Positions 42,398 to 51,764 of a DNA stretch of 64,000 nt are shown piece after piece. The notes beneath the pieces were generated by a model. That model saw nothing but the letters and a program-made list of their open reading frames with translations, did no database searches and was not told the DNA's origin. Source of the stretch: Streptomyces caatingaensis (lineage in GTDB: Bacteria; Actinomycetota; Actinomycetes; Streptomycetales; Streptomycetaceae). The stretch lies in NCBI RefSeq assembly GCF_001187435.1, contig NZ_LFXA01000002.1, forward strand, positions 744,001 through 808,000, given 5' to 3'. The position numbers and the translations under genes were made by a program. Each line of letters starts with the position of its first letter. The first letter of the stretch is position 1.

Positions 42398-45300
42398 TTA
42401 TCGCGCGGCATCGGCCCGTACGACGCGCAGCGTCGCGATCTCGAACGGGCGCAGTGGCAGCCGGATCCGCCCGCCGTCGACCGCGACCGCCTCCTGCGGC
42501 CGTTCCAGCAGGTCGCAGCGGTGGGCGGAGGCGGCGTCGAAGGAGAGGGAGAGATCGGCTTCGGCCCGGCCGCCCAGGGATTCGTACACGCGCAGGACGA
42601 CGTCCCCGCCGCCGTCGTCGGCGAGCTTCACCGCCGAGATCACCACCGCCTCGTTCCCCGAGTGCGCCAAGGCCCCCGTGCCCCGGTCGCCCGGCACGCG
42701 GCGCTCGGGGAGGTTGATGCGGTAGCCCTCGCGCACCGCGTCGCCGATCCACGCGTGGGGGACCAGGGCGTGGCGGAAGCGGTGCACGCCCTGGTCGGTG
42801 CGGGGGTCGGGGAAGCGCGGGGCGCGCAGCAGGGAGAGGCGGACGGTGGTGGTCGTGCCGCCGTCGCGGCGGACGTCACGCGTCACGTCGTAGCCGTACG
42901 TCGAGTCGTTCACCAGCGCCACGCCCCAGCCCCAGGAGCCCTCCTCCAGGTGGACGAACCGGTGCGCGCACGCCTCGAACTTGGCCGCGTCCCAGCCCGT
43001 GTTGGCGTGCGTCGGCCGGTACAGGTGCCCGAACTGCGTCTCGGCGGCGATCCGGTCCGTGCGCACGTCCAGCGGGAACGCGGCCTTGAGGAACTTCTCC
43101 GTCTCGTGCCAGTCCACCTCGGTGTCGATGTCGACGCGCCGCACGCCCGCCGGGAGGGCGATGCGCTGCTCGAAGCGCGAGCGGCCGAAGGACCGGACGA
43201 CGCGCACCGCGCCGTCGTCCGTCGGCTCCACCGTGTCGGCGTCCGTGAGGTCCGTGACCGTGTTGCGGTAGAACTCGTCCACGTCCCAGGCGTCCCACAT
43301 GTTCGGGAAGTCCTGGTGGAGCTGGAGGAGGTTGGCCGCCGTGCCCGGGGCGAGCGTCTCACGGCCGGTCTCCGTGTCGCGGACGGACACCAGCAGGCCG
43401 CGCCCGTCGATCTCGGCGCGCAGCAGACCGTTGTCGAGGACGTGACCGCCGCCCTCGCGGGGCGTGATCGTCGTCGGTTCCGGGACGGGCGCGCCCTCCC
43501 GGCGCGCCGACAGCGCCGCCACGCCGGCCCGCCCGTGCGGCGCCGCGTTGAACACCACCGTGCCGCCCGCCGAGGCGTCCCCCGCGAGCGCGGACGTGGC
43601 CTCTCCGATCAACTCCTCGAGTTCCGCGGTGACCTGCCCGTACGTCCGCACCGCCTCGCGGTGCACCCAGGCGATCGAGGTGCCCGGCAGGATGTCGTGG
43701 AACTGGTGGAGCAGCACCGTCTTCCACAGCCGGTCCAGCCGCTCGTACGGATACGGGAAGCCGGTGCGCACCGCCGCTGTCGCGGACCACAACTCCGCCT
43801 CGTGGAGCAGGTGTTCGGCCCGGCGGTTGCCCCGCTTGGTGCGGGCCTGGCTGGTGAGCGTCGCCCGGTGCAGCTCCAGGTACAGCTCGCCCACCCACAC
43901 GGGCGCGTCCTCGTACTCGGCGTGCGCCTTCTCGAAGAACGCCGACGGCCGCTCGAAGGCCACCCGCGCCGAACCCTCCAGGTCCGCCAGGCGCTTGGCC
44001 CGCGCCACCATCTCCCGCGTCGTCCCGCCGCCTCCGTCGCCCCAGCCCGTCGGCGCCAGCGAGCGCGTCGCCCGGCCCTTCTCCCGGAAGTTGCGAACGG
44101 CGTGCGCCAACTCCTCACCCGACAGCTGGGCGTTGTACGTGTCGACGGGCGGGAAGTGGGTGAAGACGCGGGTGCCGTCCAACCCCTCCCACCAGAAGGT
44201 GTGATGGGGGAAGACATTCGTCCTGCTCCACGAGATCTTCTGCGTCAGGAACCACTTCGAGCCCGACAGCCGCACCAGTTGGGGCAGCGCCGCCGAGTAG
44301 CCGAACGAGTCCGGCAGCCACACCTCCTCCGTCTCGATCCCGAACTCGTCCAGGAAGAACCGCTTCCCGTGGACGAACTGCCGCGCCAGCGCCTCCGATC
44401 CCGGCATGTTGGTGTCCGACTCCACCCACATCCCGCCCACCGGGACGAACCGGCCCTCCGCCACCGCCTTCCGCACCCGCGCCCACACCTCCGGCCGGTG
44501 CTCCTTGACCCACGCGAACTGCTGCGCCTGCGACATCGCGTAGACGAAGCCCGGCTCGTCCTCCAGCAGCGCCGTCATGGTGGCCGTGGTACGGGCCACC
44601 TTGCGCACCGTCTCCCGCAGCGGCCACAGCCACGCCGAGTCGATGTGCGCGTGCCCGACCGCGCTGATCCGGTGCGCGGAGGCGTGCGCCGGGGCGGCGA
44701 GGACACCGGCGAGCCGCTCGCGGGCGGCGGCCGCGCACCGGCCGACGTTCTGGAGATCGAGGGCGTCCAGCGCCCGCTCGACCGCCCGCAGCACCTCCCA
44801 GCGGCGCGGCGACTCCTCCGGCAGCCCCCTCATCAGCCCCTCCAGCACCTCCAGGTCCTGGACGAGCTCCCACACCGTCTCGTCGAACACCGCGAGGTCC
44901 ATCCGGCCCAGCCGGTAGCGCGGCCGGTCGTCGGCGGTCTCGCGGTCGCCCAGCTCGGTGGGGGTGAACGGGTGGTAGTCGAGGATGACCGGGTTCGAGG
45001 CGGCCTCGATGTGCAGCCTGACGCGCTCGCCGCCGGCGGCCGGGGCGGCGATCCGCACCCAGTGGTTGCGCGGGTTGAGCCCCTTCACCGGCGAGCCGTC
45101 CTCGCGGTGGACCAGCCCCTCGCACTGGAAACCGGTCATGTTCTCGTCGAAGCCCAGGTCGAGGACGGCCTCGACCGTACGCCCCGCCCACGCCCCGGGG
45201 ACCGTCCCCGACACCGTGAACCAGCTCGTCCCCCACGCCGGGCCCCACGCCGCGCCCGGCTCGACCCGCTCGCGCGGGGCCGCGATGCCCTCGGGGACGG

Positions 45301-45430
45301 GCACGCGTTCACCGGGCGCCTGCCAGACCCCGACGTCCAGCGGGACCGACGCCGGATACACGGCCGGCCGGATCCGTTCGTCCAGCACGCGCTTGAGACG
45401 GGCCTCGGTCAGGGTGCGGTCGTTGTGCAT
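42398..45430 (-). CDS. GH38 alpha-mannosidase
   Basis: A cytosolic (no signal peptide) family-38 retaining alpha-mannosidase of 1010 residues. N-terminal beta domain to about 250, then the catalytic barrel with the zinc site GHAHIDSAWLWP, nucleophile Asp in WLPDSFGYSAALPQL and HHTFWWEGLDGTRV; middle and C-terminal domains follow (LHQFHDILPGTSI, RFEQRIALPAG). It removes alpha-mannose from imported glycan fragments. It follows the broken GH85 gene by 10 bases and belongs to the leftward glycan locus. Confidence 0.95.
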   Translation of the reverse strand: MHNDRTLTEARLKRVLDERIRPAVYPASVPLDVGVWQAPGERVPVPEGIAAPRERVEPGAAWGPAWGTSWFTVSGTVPGAWAGRTVEAVLDLGFDENMTGFQCEGLVHREDGSPVKGLNPRNHWVRIAAPAAGGERVRLHIEAASNPVILDYHPFTPTELGDRETADDRPRYRLGRMDLAVFDETVWELVQDLEVLEGLMRGLPEESPRRWEVLRAVERALDALDLQNVGRCAAAARERLAGVLAAPAHASAHRISAVGHAHIDSAWLWPLRETVRKVARTTATMTALLEDEPGFVYAMSQAQQFAWVKEHRPEVWARVRKAVAEGRFVPVGGMWVESDTNMPGSEALARQFVHGKRFFLDEFGIETEEVWLPDSFGYSAALPQLVRLSGSKWFLTQKISWSRTNVFPHHTFWWEGLDGTRVFTHFPPVDTYNAQLSGEELAHAVRNFREKGRATRSLAPTGWGDGGGGTTREMVARAKRLADLEGSARVAFERPSAFFEKAHAEYEDAPVWVGELYLELHRATLTSQARTKRGNRRAEHLLHEAELWSATAAVRTGFPYPYERLDRLWKTVLLHQFHDILPGTSIAWVHREAVRTYGQVTAELEELIGEATSALAGDASAGGTVVFNAAPHGRAGVAALSARREGAPVPEPTTITPREGGGHVLDNGLLRAEIDGRGLLVSVRDTETGRETLAPGTAANLLQLHQDFPNMWDAWDVDEFYRNTVTDLTDADTVEPTDDGAVRVVRSFGRSRFEQRIALPAGVRRVDIDTEVDWHETEKFLKAAFPLDVRTDRIAAETQFGHLYRPTHANTGWDAAKFEACAHRFVHLEEGSWGWGVALVNDSTYGYDVTRDVRRDGGTTTTVRLSLLRAPRFPDPRTDQGVHRFRHALVPHAWIGDAVREGYRINLPERRVPGDRGTGALAHSGNEAVVISAVKLADDGGGDVVLRVYESLGGRAEADLSLSFDAASAHRCDLLERPQEAVAVDGGRIRLPLRPFEIATLRVVRADAAR

Positions 45431-45439
45431 GAGGTGTCC

Positions 45440-47273
45440 TTAGGATCCTTGGGTCGGCCAGGGGAAGAGGAACGGAGCGGGGGCCGAGGAGACGTACAAC
45501 TCGTCCACGGCGCGCACCTCCACGCGCGTGACCGCCTCCCCGGCCGTACGGATCAGCGCAGGAACGTAGTAGGCATGCCCACAGGTGCCCCCGAGGAAGC
45601 GGGCCCCTCCGCCGGGCAGGCGCTGATGGAGGGTGTAGTGGCGTACGGGGTGTCCGGTGGTGCGCCAGGTGACGCGCAGGGCGGCGGAGCCGTCGGGGTT
45701 GAGCGCCGAGGCGGTCACGGCCGGGGATCCGGGCCGGGGCGGGGGCGGTGGCGCGGTGCCGTCGTACACGGCCAGGCGGCCGAGGCGCCAGTGGACGCGG
45801 CCGGGCCGCAGGCGCAGGCCCAGCGCGTCGACCGTGCCGCGCAGGTGCCCGAGGGGGAGGACAGTGGTGGTCCAGCCCGGCCCCTGCCCCCGGACGGGCA
45901 GGTACGTGGTGCGCCCGTCGACGGTGACCGCCAGGTCCGCCCCCGGCGGGCCGCCGCGGTGCGTCAGTTCGAGGACGGCCGTGGGGGAGAGGCGCAGACG
46001 GGTCGCGAAGAGCTCGACCGTCGTCGGTGCGTCGAACGTGTCGTCGACGAGGAGGCTGCTGCCGCCGTACCACGCGTCCGTGAAGTCGAAGCGGACCGAG
46101 CGGCGGCGGGCGGGCAGCCGGTCCTGGAGCCCGAGGTGCGACCAGGGCCGGCCGGAGGTGCGCCTGCCGCGCTCCCACCAGCCGGTGCCGTGCCCGGTGT
46201 TGAAGGCGCTGGCGAAGGGAAGGGCCGTGACCGTGGAGCGGGCGGCGACGAGGCCGGCCGGGGCGCGCCACCGCGCGTCCGTCTCCAGCCAGAAGCGGTC
46301 GTCGCGGGCGTGGAAGGCGGCGGGGTCGTTCCTCGGGGCGGTCCTCCAGGTCCACTCCGGGCGGTAGAAGCCGTACGAGGTGACGACGGCGTCCCAGTCC
46401 ACGGGCGTGTCACGGCCGCGCGCCTCCACGTCGATCCCGGCCCACAGCTCGTAGCGGCTGCGCCCCAGGCGCTCGGCGAGGGCGGCCGACGAACGCAGGC
46501 CGGCGCGGGTCCAGCCGAAGTTCAGGAACATCGAGCCGGCGGCGCGGAAGAAGGGGGCGTTGCGGTCGTCCAGCCGGTTGCGCCAGTCGATGGCGCCGGT
46601 GGTGGTCATGGCGTCGTACGAGCCGGCGGTCGCCGCCCCCGGTCTCGGCGTTGACGAACCAGCCGTCGAAGCGGTGGGTGCGCGCGACGCGGACGAGCTG
46701 GTCGCCGAGCGGGAAGCGGCGGCCGTCCGCCGATCTCCGCAGGAGGTCCCGCGTCCACTCCAGCCTGCCGCCGTACGCCGCCGGCGGCAGGAAGACCGTC
46801 CCGAGGACGGGGACGCCGTTGCGGTGCGCCGCGTCCACGACGGGGGCGCTCGGCGCCACGATCAGCCCCTCACCGGACGACCCGCCCCAGAAGACGAGTT
46901 CGTCCAGGTACGCCCAGTGCGTGAACGCGTAGCTGTCGGCGGTGGGTGATCCCTGGGAGGGGTTGCCGGAGGTGGGGGCGAAGGAGACGAGAGCGGTGAT
47001 GCGGGCGTGCGGCCCCCTCCCCGCCACGCGGCGGGCCAGCGGCACGGTCGCCGTGTTGAACGGCACGTCCGGGTCGTCCCCGGGTCTCCAGCGGGAGAGG
47101 CTGCGCCAGGTGGTCCCGGGCGGGGGAGAGCCGGGCGGGAGGGTGTCGGGGAACCAGTAGGGGGTGTGGGGTGGTGGGGGTTGGGGCTGGGGTTTGTTGT
47201 GTGGTCGGGGTGGCGGGCCGGGGATGGCCAGGGCGGCGGTGGTGAGGAGGACGTGGCGGCGGGTGGGGTGCAT
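45440..47273 (-). pseudogene. GH85 endo-beta-N-acetylglucosaminidase, disrupted
   Basis: Two frames together make one GH85 enzyme, which cuts between the two core GlcNAc of N-glycans. Frame 1 (from ATG 47273, AAGGAG upstream) covers a signal-like start, SFAPTSGNP, YLDELVFWGGSSGEG and the catalytic DGWFVNAETGG (Asn/Glu pair). Near 46630 the frame shifts and the protein resumes in the other frame at YDAMTTTGAIDW, with SMFLNFGW and C-terminal beta domains to 45440. Besides the +1 shift, about 25-30 residues usual between NxET and WYDAM are missing. Catalytic residues and downstream barrel are thus in different frames. The ATG at 46609 is not a credible start. An assembly error could explain the shift but hardly the deletion. 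Confidence 0.85.
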
Positions 47274-47353
47274 GGTGCGGGGCTCCTTGTTTTAGCCCGT
47301 CCTGGGGGTACCCCTCTGGGGGAGGGGCCGGGGCAAAACCCAACAAGCAACAG

Positions 47354-48613
47354 CTAACGCAGCTGCTCCACCCCCACCACCTCCTCAATCCCCCTCCCCG
47401 CCAAATGCCCCTCCTCCCCCACCCGTTGGGCAAGCACGACAGCCGGCCTCCCGCCCCCGGAAGCCATCCGCATCCACGCCTCGAAACACACACCCCCCGG
47501 CGCCAGCGCCCCCCGCGACGGCGCACTCACCACATCCCCCGCGTCCACCACGAGTGCCGTCCGCCGCACCGGGGCGGGCACGGCCAAGGTGCCCTCCCGG
47601 ACCTCCCGGGCGACATCCGCCACCGCCCCCGCGAGATCCTTGGGCCTGCCTTCCTGCGTGAAGAGCCCGAGCCCGTACTCGAGTTCGGGAAAATCGGCCA
47701 GCGCCCGCGACACGTCGTGCGAGCACCACCACGTCACCCCCCACAACCCCTGGCAGTCCAGCGCGTTCAGCAGCGTCGTCCGGGCGAAGGCCGCGGCCCG
47801 CCCGGGCGGGACGTGCGGGGCCGGCGCGCCGACCTCCTGGAGCCAGACGGGTCGGGCGGGATCGAGGGCCCACGCCTTGGAGAGCTCGATGAGATAGGCG
47901 GCGTGGAGGCCGGTCGCCGCCCCCTCCGCGCCGTGCCGCTGGGCGGTCCCGTTGAAGACCCACGAGTGGACGGCGGTCATCGCCCCGATGCGCGCCGCGT
48001 GCGCGGGCGTGAACGGATGCGTCCCGTCGTACCACGCCACGTCGTACGACGAGTGCAGATGCGCCCGCCCCGGGGCGGCCGCCTCGCAGGCCGAGACGAG
48101 GCGGGAGAGCCACCGCCCCGCCTCCTCCGCCGTCACCCGGTCCGGATCGGGATGCGGCTCGCCGGAGAACTGGTCGGTCTCGTTGCCGACGGTCATGCCG
48201 AGGAAGTTGGGCCGGTCGGCCAACGCCCCGGCCAGCTCGGCCAGATAGCGGGCCTGGGCCTCCACGACGTCCGGATCCGTGAAGATGTTCCGGCGGTGCC
48301 ACGTCGTCACCCACGACGGCAGGAAGTCGAAGCTCGACAGGTGACCCTGAAGACCGTCCACCGCCACGTCCAGCCCCCGCTCGCCGGCCGCGTCCACCAG
48401 CGCGACGAGCTGCTCGACGGCCCGCGGCCGGACGAGCGTCCGGTTGGGCTGGAAGACCGGCCAGAGCGGGAACACCCGCACGTGGTCCAGGCCCAGCGAC
48501 GCGATGTCGTCGAAGTCGGCCCGGACGTCGTCGAGTGCGAAGTCGAGCCAGTGGTGGAACCAGCCGCGCCGGGGCGTGTAGTTGACCCCGAAGCGTACGG
48601 GGGAGCGGGACAC
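47354..48613 (-). CDS. GH5 glycoside hydrolase, probable N-glycan beta-mannosidase
   Basis: 419 residues, no signal peptide. A TIM barrel of the GH5 type: FGVNYTPRRGWFHHWLDF at the start, HVRVFPLWPVFQPN, acid/base Glu145 in TVGNETDQ and nucleophile Glu260 in WLQEVGAP. The start sequence resembles GH5_18 enzymes, which in bifidobacteria split Man-beta-1,4-GlcNAc of the N-glycan core; this fits the locus but the subfamily is from memory. GTG 48613 has GAGAGGAG 6 bases upstream. It follows the sugar permease genes by 11 bases. Confidence 0.87.
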   Translation of the reverse strand: MSRSPVRFGVNYTPRRGWFHHWLDFALDDVRADFDDIASLGLDHVRVFPLWPVFQPNRTLVRPRAVEQLVALVDAAGERGLDVAVDGLQGHLSSFDFLPSWVTTWHRRNIFTDPDVVEAQARYLAELAGALADRPNFLGMTVGNETDQFSGEPHPDPDRVTAEEAGRWLSRLVSACEAAAPGRAHLHSSYDVAWYDGTHPFTPAHAARIGAMTAVHSWVFNGTAQRHGAEGAATGLHAAYLIELSKAWALDPARPVWLQEVGAPAPHVPPGRAAAFARTTLLNALDCQGLWGVTWWCSHDVSRALADFPELEYGLGLFTQEGRPKDLAGAVADVAREVREGTLAVPAPVRRTALVVDAGDVVSAPSRGALAPGGVCFEAWMRMASGGGRPAVVLAQRVGEEGHLAGRGIEEVVGVEQLR

Positions 48614-48624
48614 GACGACTCCTC

Positions 48625-49458
48625 TCAGCCCTTCACGGCCCCCTCGCCGACCCCGCGGAAGAAGTACCGCTGGAGAACGGCGAACATCACCAGGAGCGGG
48701 GCGACCGCGATCACGGTCCCGGCGGCGACGAGCCGGGGATTCTGCTGGAACGTGCCGTGCAGGAAGTTCAGTCCGACGGTCAGGGTGAAGCGGTCGGAGT
48801 CCGAGAGGACGACGAGCGGCCACAGGAAGTCGTCCCACGCCCCCGTGAACGCGAAGATCGCGACGACCGCGAGCGTCCCCCGCACCGACGGCAGCGCGAT
48901 CCGCGTGAACCGCTGCCACACGTTCGCGCCGTCGATGACGGCCGCCTCCTCCAGCTCGTACGGGACGCCGGCGAACGCGTTGCGCATCAGCAGGACGTTG
49001 AGCGCGCCGACCGCGCCGGGCAGCACGACGGCGACGAGCGTGTCGCCGAGCCCCAGATCCCGCACCAGCGTCAGCTGGGCGATGATGACGGACTCCAGGG
49101 GGACGAGCAGGGCCGCCACGAAGGCCAGCCCCGCCGCCCGCCGCCCCCGGAACCGCAGCCGCGCCAGCGCGTACCCGGCCGTCGAAGCCCCGACGAGATT
49201 GGTGAGGACGCTCGCCACCGCCACCTTCAGCGAGTTGAGCGCGTAGTCCCAGACGGGGATGACGTCGGCGACCTCCGCGTAGTTGGCGCCGGTCGGGTGC
49301 GCCGGCAGGAAGCGCGGCGGCGAGGTGTAGACGTCCTCCGCCGGGCCCTTGAGCGACGTGGAGAGCTGCCAGAGGAACGGGCCGACGGTGACGGCCAGCA
49401 CGACGAGCATCAGCGCGTACCGCACCACCCCTCGCACCACCCGTCCCCGCGACCTCAT
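48625..49458 (-). CDS. Sugar ABC transporter permease, MalG type
   Basis: 277 residues, six membrane helices. The EAA motif YELEEAAVIDGANVWQRFTRIALPSVRG (about residues 180-207) is the ATPase contact loop. FLWQLSTSLKG at the start and the short RYFFRGVGEGAVKG tail are hallmarks of CUT1 MalG proteins. The ATG overlaps the MalF-like stop by 4 bases, with GGAGGGAGG in front. The ATPase is not in the locus; Streptomyces sugar importers usually share MsiK. Confidence 0.94.
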   Translation of the reverse strand: MRSRGRVVRGVVRYALMLVVLAVTVGPFLWQLSTSLKGPAEDVYTSPPRFLPAHPTGANYAEVADVIPVWDYALNSLKVAVASVLTNLVGASTAGYALARLRFRGRRAAGLAFVAALLVPLESVIIAQLTLVRDLGLGDTLVAVVLPGAVGALNVLLMRNAFAGVPYELEEAAVIDGANVWQRFTRIALPSVRGTLAVVAIFAFTGAWDDFLWPLVVLSDSDRFTLTVGLNFLHGTFQQNPRLVAAGTVIAVAPLLVMFAVLQRYFFRGVGEGAVKG

Positions 49459-50342
49459 CCCCCCTCCCTCCCACGGCGGTTGGCGCGCAGCACCAGCAGC
49501 ATCAGCACCAGTGCGACGCCGAAGACGACCAGCGAGAGGGCCGACGCGTAGCCGACACGGCCGTTGAGCCCCGTGCCCGTCCGCTGGACGAGCATGACGA
49601 GGGTCGTGTCGGCCCCTGCCGGCCCGCCCGTCGGCCCGGCCAGCAGGTACACCTCGGAGAACACCTTGAACGCCGCCACCGACGACAGCGCGCCCACCAG
49701 CACCATCGTCGAACGCACCGCCGGCACGGTGACGCTGACGAAGCGGCGCAGCGCGCCCGCGCCGTCCACGGCGGCCGCCTCGTGCAGCTCGCGCGGGACG
49801 CCGGCGAGCGCCGCCAGGTAGATGACCATGTAGTAGCCGAGACCCTTCCACACGGTCAGCGCCATCGCGCTGAGGAGCAGCAGCCACTGGTCGCCCAGGA
49901 AGTGCACCGGCCCGGCGCCCAGCACCCGCAGCAGCCCGTTGACCAGCCCCCGGTCGTCCAGCATCCAGCCCCAGACGAGCGCCACCACGACCACGGACGC
50001 GACGACCGGCGTGTAGAACGCGGAACGGAAGAACGCCACGCCCGGCAGCCGCCGTTCCACCAGCAGCGCGAGCAGCAGCGGCAGCAGCACCGTGAACGGC
50101 ACGACGACGAGGACGTACAGGCCGCTGTTGCGCAGCGCCACCCAGAACTGCTCGTCGTGCAGCATCTCGCGGAAGTTGCGGAGCCCGACCCACCCGCCGG
50201 GGGTGAGCGTACGGGCGTCGGTGAACGCGTGGTGGGCGGTGGTGAGGAACGGGCAGAGGCTGAAGGCGGTGACCACCGCGAGGCCCGGCAGGAGGAACAG
50301 CCAGGGGCTCACGGCCCGGTGGGTACGGACGCGTCCGGCCAC
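49455..50342 (-). CDS. Sugar ABC transporter permease, MalF type
   Basis: 295 residues, six helices. FLLPGLAVVTAFSLCPF start, EAA loop PRELHEAAAVDGAGALRRFVSVTVPAVR (about 180-207). Functions with the MalG-type permease and the lipoprotein encoded just before. GTG start; TGAGGA lies 8 bases upstream, and the gap to the binding protein stop is 10 bases. Confidence 0.94.
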   Translation of the reverse strand: MAGRVRTHRAVSPWLFLLPGLAVVTAFSLCPFLTTAHHAFTDARTLTPGGWVGLRNFREMLHDEQFWVALRNSGLYVLVVVPFTVLLPLLLALLVERRLPGVAFFRSAFYTPVVASVVVVALVWGWMLDDRGLVNGLLRVLGAGPVHFLGDQWLLLLSAMALTVWKGLGYYMVIYLAALAGVPRELHEAAAVDGAGALRRFVSVTVPAVRSTMVLVGALSSVAAFKVFSEVYLLAGPTGGPAGADTTLVMLVQRTGTGLNGRVGYASALSLVVFGVALVLMLLVLRANRRGREGG

Positions 50343-50352
50343 GGCGGCGTCC

Positions 50353-51651
50353 TCAGCCCTGCCCGAGCAGGTGGTTGCTGCGGGCCACCGCGTCGTCCAG
50401 CGCCCGCCGCGGCGACTTCCTGCCCTGGAGCGCCTTGGCGACCTCGTTCTTCAGCACGGTCTTCATCTCGTCGGTCATCACCACGGGGGTGTAATTGACC
50501 GCGCCCTTGAGCATCTTCGCGGAGGCGACCCGCACCCGGCCCTCGGCCGTGCCGTCGTCCCGCGTCCAGTACGGGGTGTCGAGCGAGCCCTTGGTGCTGG
50601 GGAAGACGGCGACCCGGTGGGCGAAGTCCTCCTGGTTCCTCCGCTCGGTCACGAAGTGCGCGAAGGCGATGGCCGCCGCCTTGTGCCTGCTGTGCGCGTT
50701 CACCCCGAGGCCCATCACATACATATTGGGCTTTCCGGTGTTGTTCGGCGCGTCGGTGATACCGAGGCTCAGGTACAGGCCGGGTGCGTTCTTCTTGAAG
50801 TTGGCCAGGTCGAAGGCGCTGCCCGGATTCATGGCGACCCGTTGTTCCAGGAATTTCTGCCCGACCTTCTCGGGGGTGTTGGTGAGCGCCTGCGGATCGA
50901 GTCCGCCGTGCTCGTAGAGCTGTTTGTACCTGCCGAGGAGTTCGACGCCCCTGGGCTCGTTGTACGTGAACTCGGTGGCCTTGTCGTTCATCAGCCGGAC
51001 GCCGTAGCGGCCGAAGTCCTCGATGGACGGCGTCCCGGCCAGGGTCGCGACCTTGCCGCCGGACGCGCGGGCCATGGTCTCCGCCGCGCCGAACAGCTCG
51101 TCGTACGTCCTCGGCGGCTTCTCCGGGTCGAGGCCGGCCTCCCGGAAGAGCTTCTTGTTGTAGAACAGCGGGCCGGTGTTGAGGTACCAGGGGAACGCGT
51201 ACGAACCGCCCAGCCCGGGCAGGACGTTGCCCCGCCACGCCTCCGGCGTGTACTCGTCCTTGAACCGCGCGGCCGCCTTCTCCTCGTCCAGGTCGACCAG
51301 CATCCCCGCCCTGGCCAGCGGATAGGAGAGATCCGGGGAGACGTTGACGACGTCGGGCAGGGTGCCCCCGGCGGCGTCGGCGCCGAGCTTGTCCGCGTAG
51401 TTGTCGGCGGGCTGGTCCAGCCAGACCACCGTGACGTCCGGGTACTTCTTCCCGAAGTCCTTCACCAGACCCTCGAAGTAGTCCTTGTACTTCGCCCGCA
51501 GATTCCAGGTCTGGAAAGTGATCTTTCCTTCCGGCTTTCCGTCGGCGCTCGATCCGCCGCCGCCCCCGTCCGCTCCGCACGCGGTCGCCAGCGCGAGCAC
51601 GGCGGAGACCAGCGGCACGGTGACGAGGGCCCTTCCCCGGGACAATGCCAT
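50353..51651 (-). CDS. Sugar-binding lipoprotein of the ABC importer
   Basis: 432 residues, family-1 solute-binding protein. Lipobox LATAC with Cys25; mature part opens KITFQTWNLRAKYKDYFEGLVKDFGKKYPDVTV and contains WYLNTGPLFYNKKLFREAGLDP, usual for CUT1 binders. Given its gene neighbours it probably binds a mannose-rich oligosaccharide. First gene of the transport operon, divergent from LacI. Confidence 0.94.
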   Translation of the reverse strand: MALSRGRALVTVPLVSAVLALATACGADGGGGGSSADGKPEGKITFQTWNLRAKYKDYFEGLVKDFGKKYPDVTVVWLDQPADNYADKLGADAAGGTLPDVVNVSPDLSYPLARAGMLVDLDEEKAAARFKDEYTPEAWRGNVLPGLGGSYAFPWYLNTGPLFYNKKLFREAGLDPEKPPRTYDELFGAAETMARASGGKVATLAGTPSIEDFGRYGVRLMNDKATEFTYNEPRGVELLGRYKQLYEHGGLDPQALTNTPEKVGQKFLEQRVAMNPGSAFDLANFKKNAPGLYLSLGITDAPNNTGKPNMYVMGLGVNAHSRHKAAAIAFAHFVTERRNQEDFAHRVAVFPSTKGSLDTPYWTRDDGTAEGRVRVASAKMLKGAVNYTPVVMTDEMKTVLKNEVAKALQGRKSPRRALDDAVARSNHLLGQG

Positions 51652-51674
51652 GCCCGAAAAGGTGCACCCGCCAA

Positions 51675-51695
51675 GGGAGTTGCGTCAATACTCCC
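51675..51695. promoter_or_regulatory. Candidate operator near the binding-protein start
   Basis: GGGAGT and ACTCCC, 9 bases apart, form a 21-base inverted repeat with an inner TTGCGTCAA that is itself nearly symmetric. It lies 23 bases before the binding-protein ATG, so it could be the LacI operator. Confidence 0.4.
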
Positions 51696-51712
51696 GGCAC
51701 TTCCGTCGTGAA

Positions 51713-51726
51713 CTAATGCGCTTTAG
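51713..51726. promoter_or_regulatory. Candidate LacI-type operator in the divergent promoter
   Basis: CTAATGCGCTTTAG is a near-perfect palindrome about a central GCGC (one mismatch per half), the form seen in LacI-family sites. It lies 39 bases before the LacI start. Confidence 0.45.
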
Positions 51727-51764
51727 CGTGGTCGGGTACCGACCTCCTGAAGGGAGGGACCGCG

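Noticed and set aside
45440..46609. The second half of the GH85 gene as an independent gene from ATG 46609.
   Set aside because: It starts in the middle of a conserved barrel segment, has no ribosome site and lacks the catalytic residues.
39674..46654. A very long open frame on the plus strand, opposite the ABC, GH38 and GH85 genes.
   Set aside because: It is Arg/Gly/Pro-rich with no domain and runs opposite four recognisable genes; such antisense frames are a by-product of GC-rich third positions.
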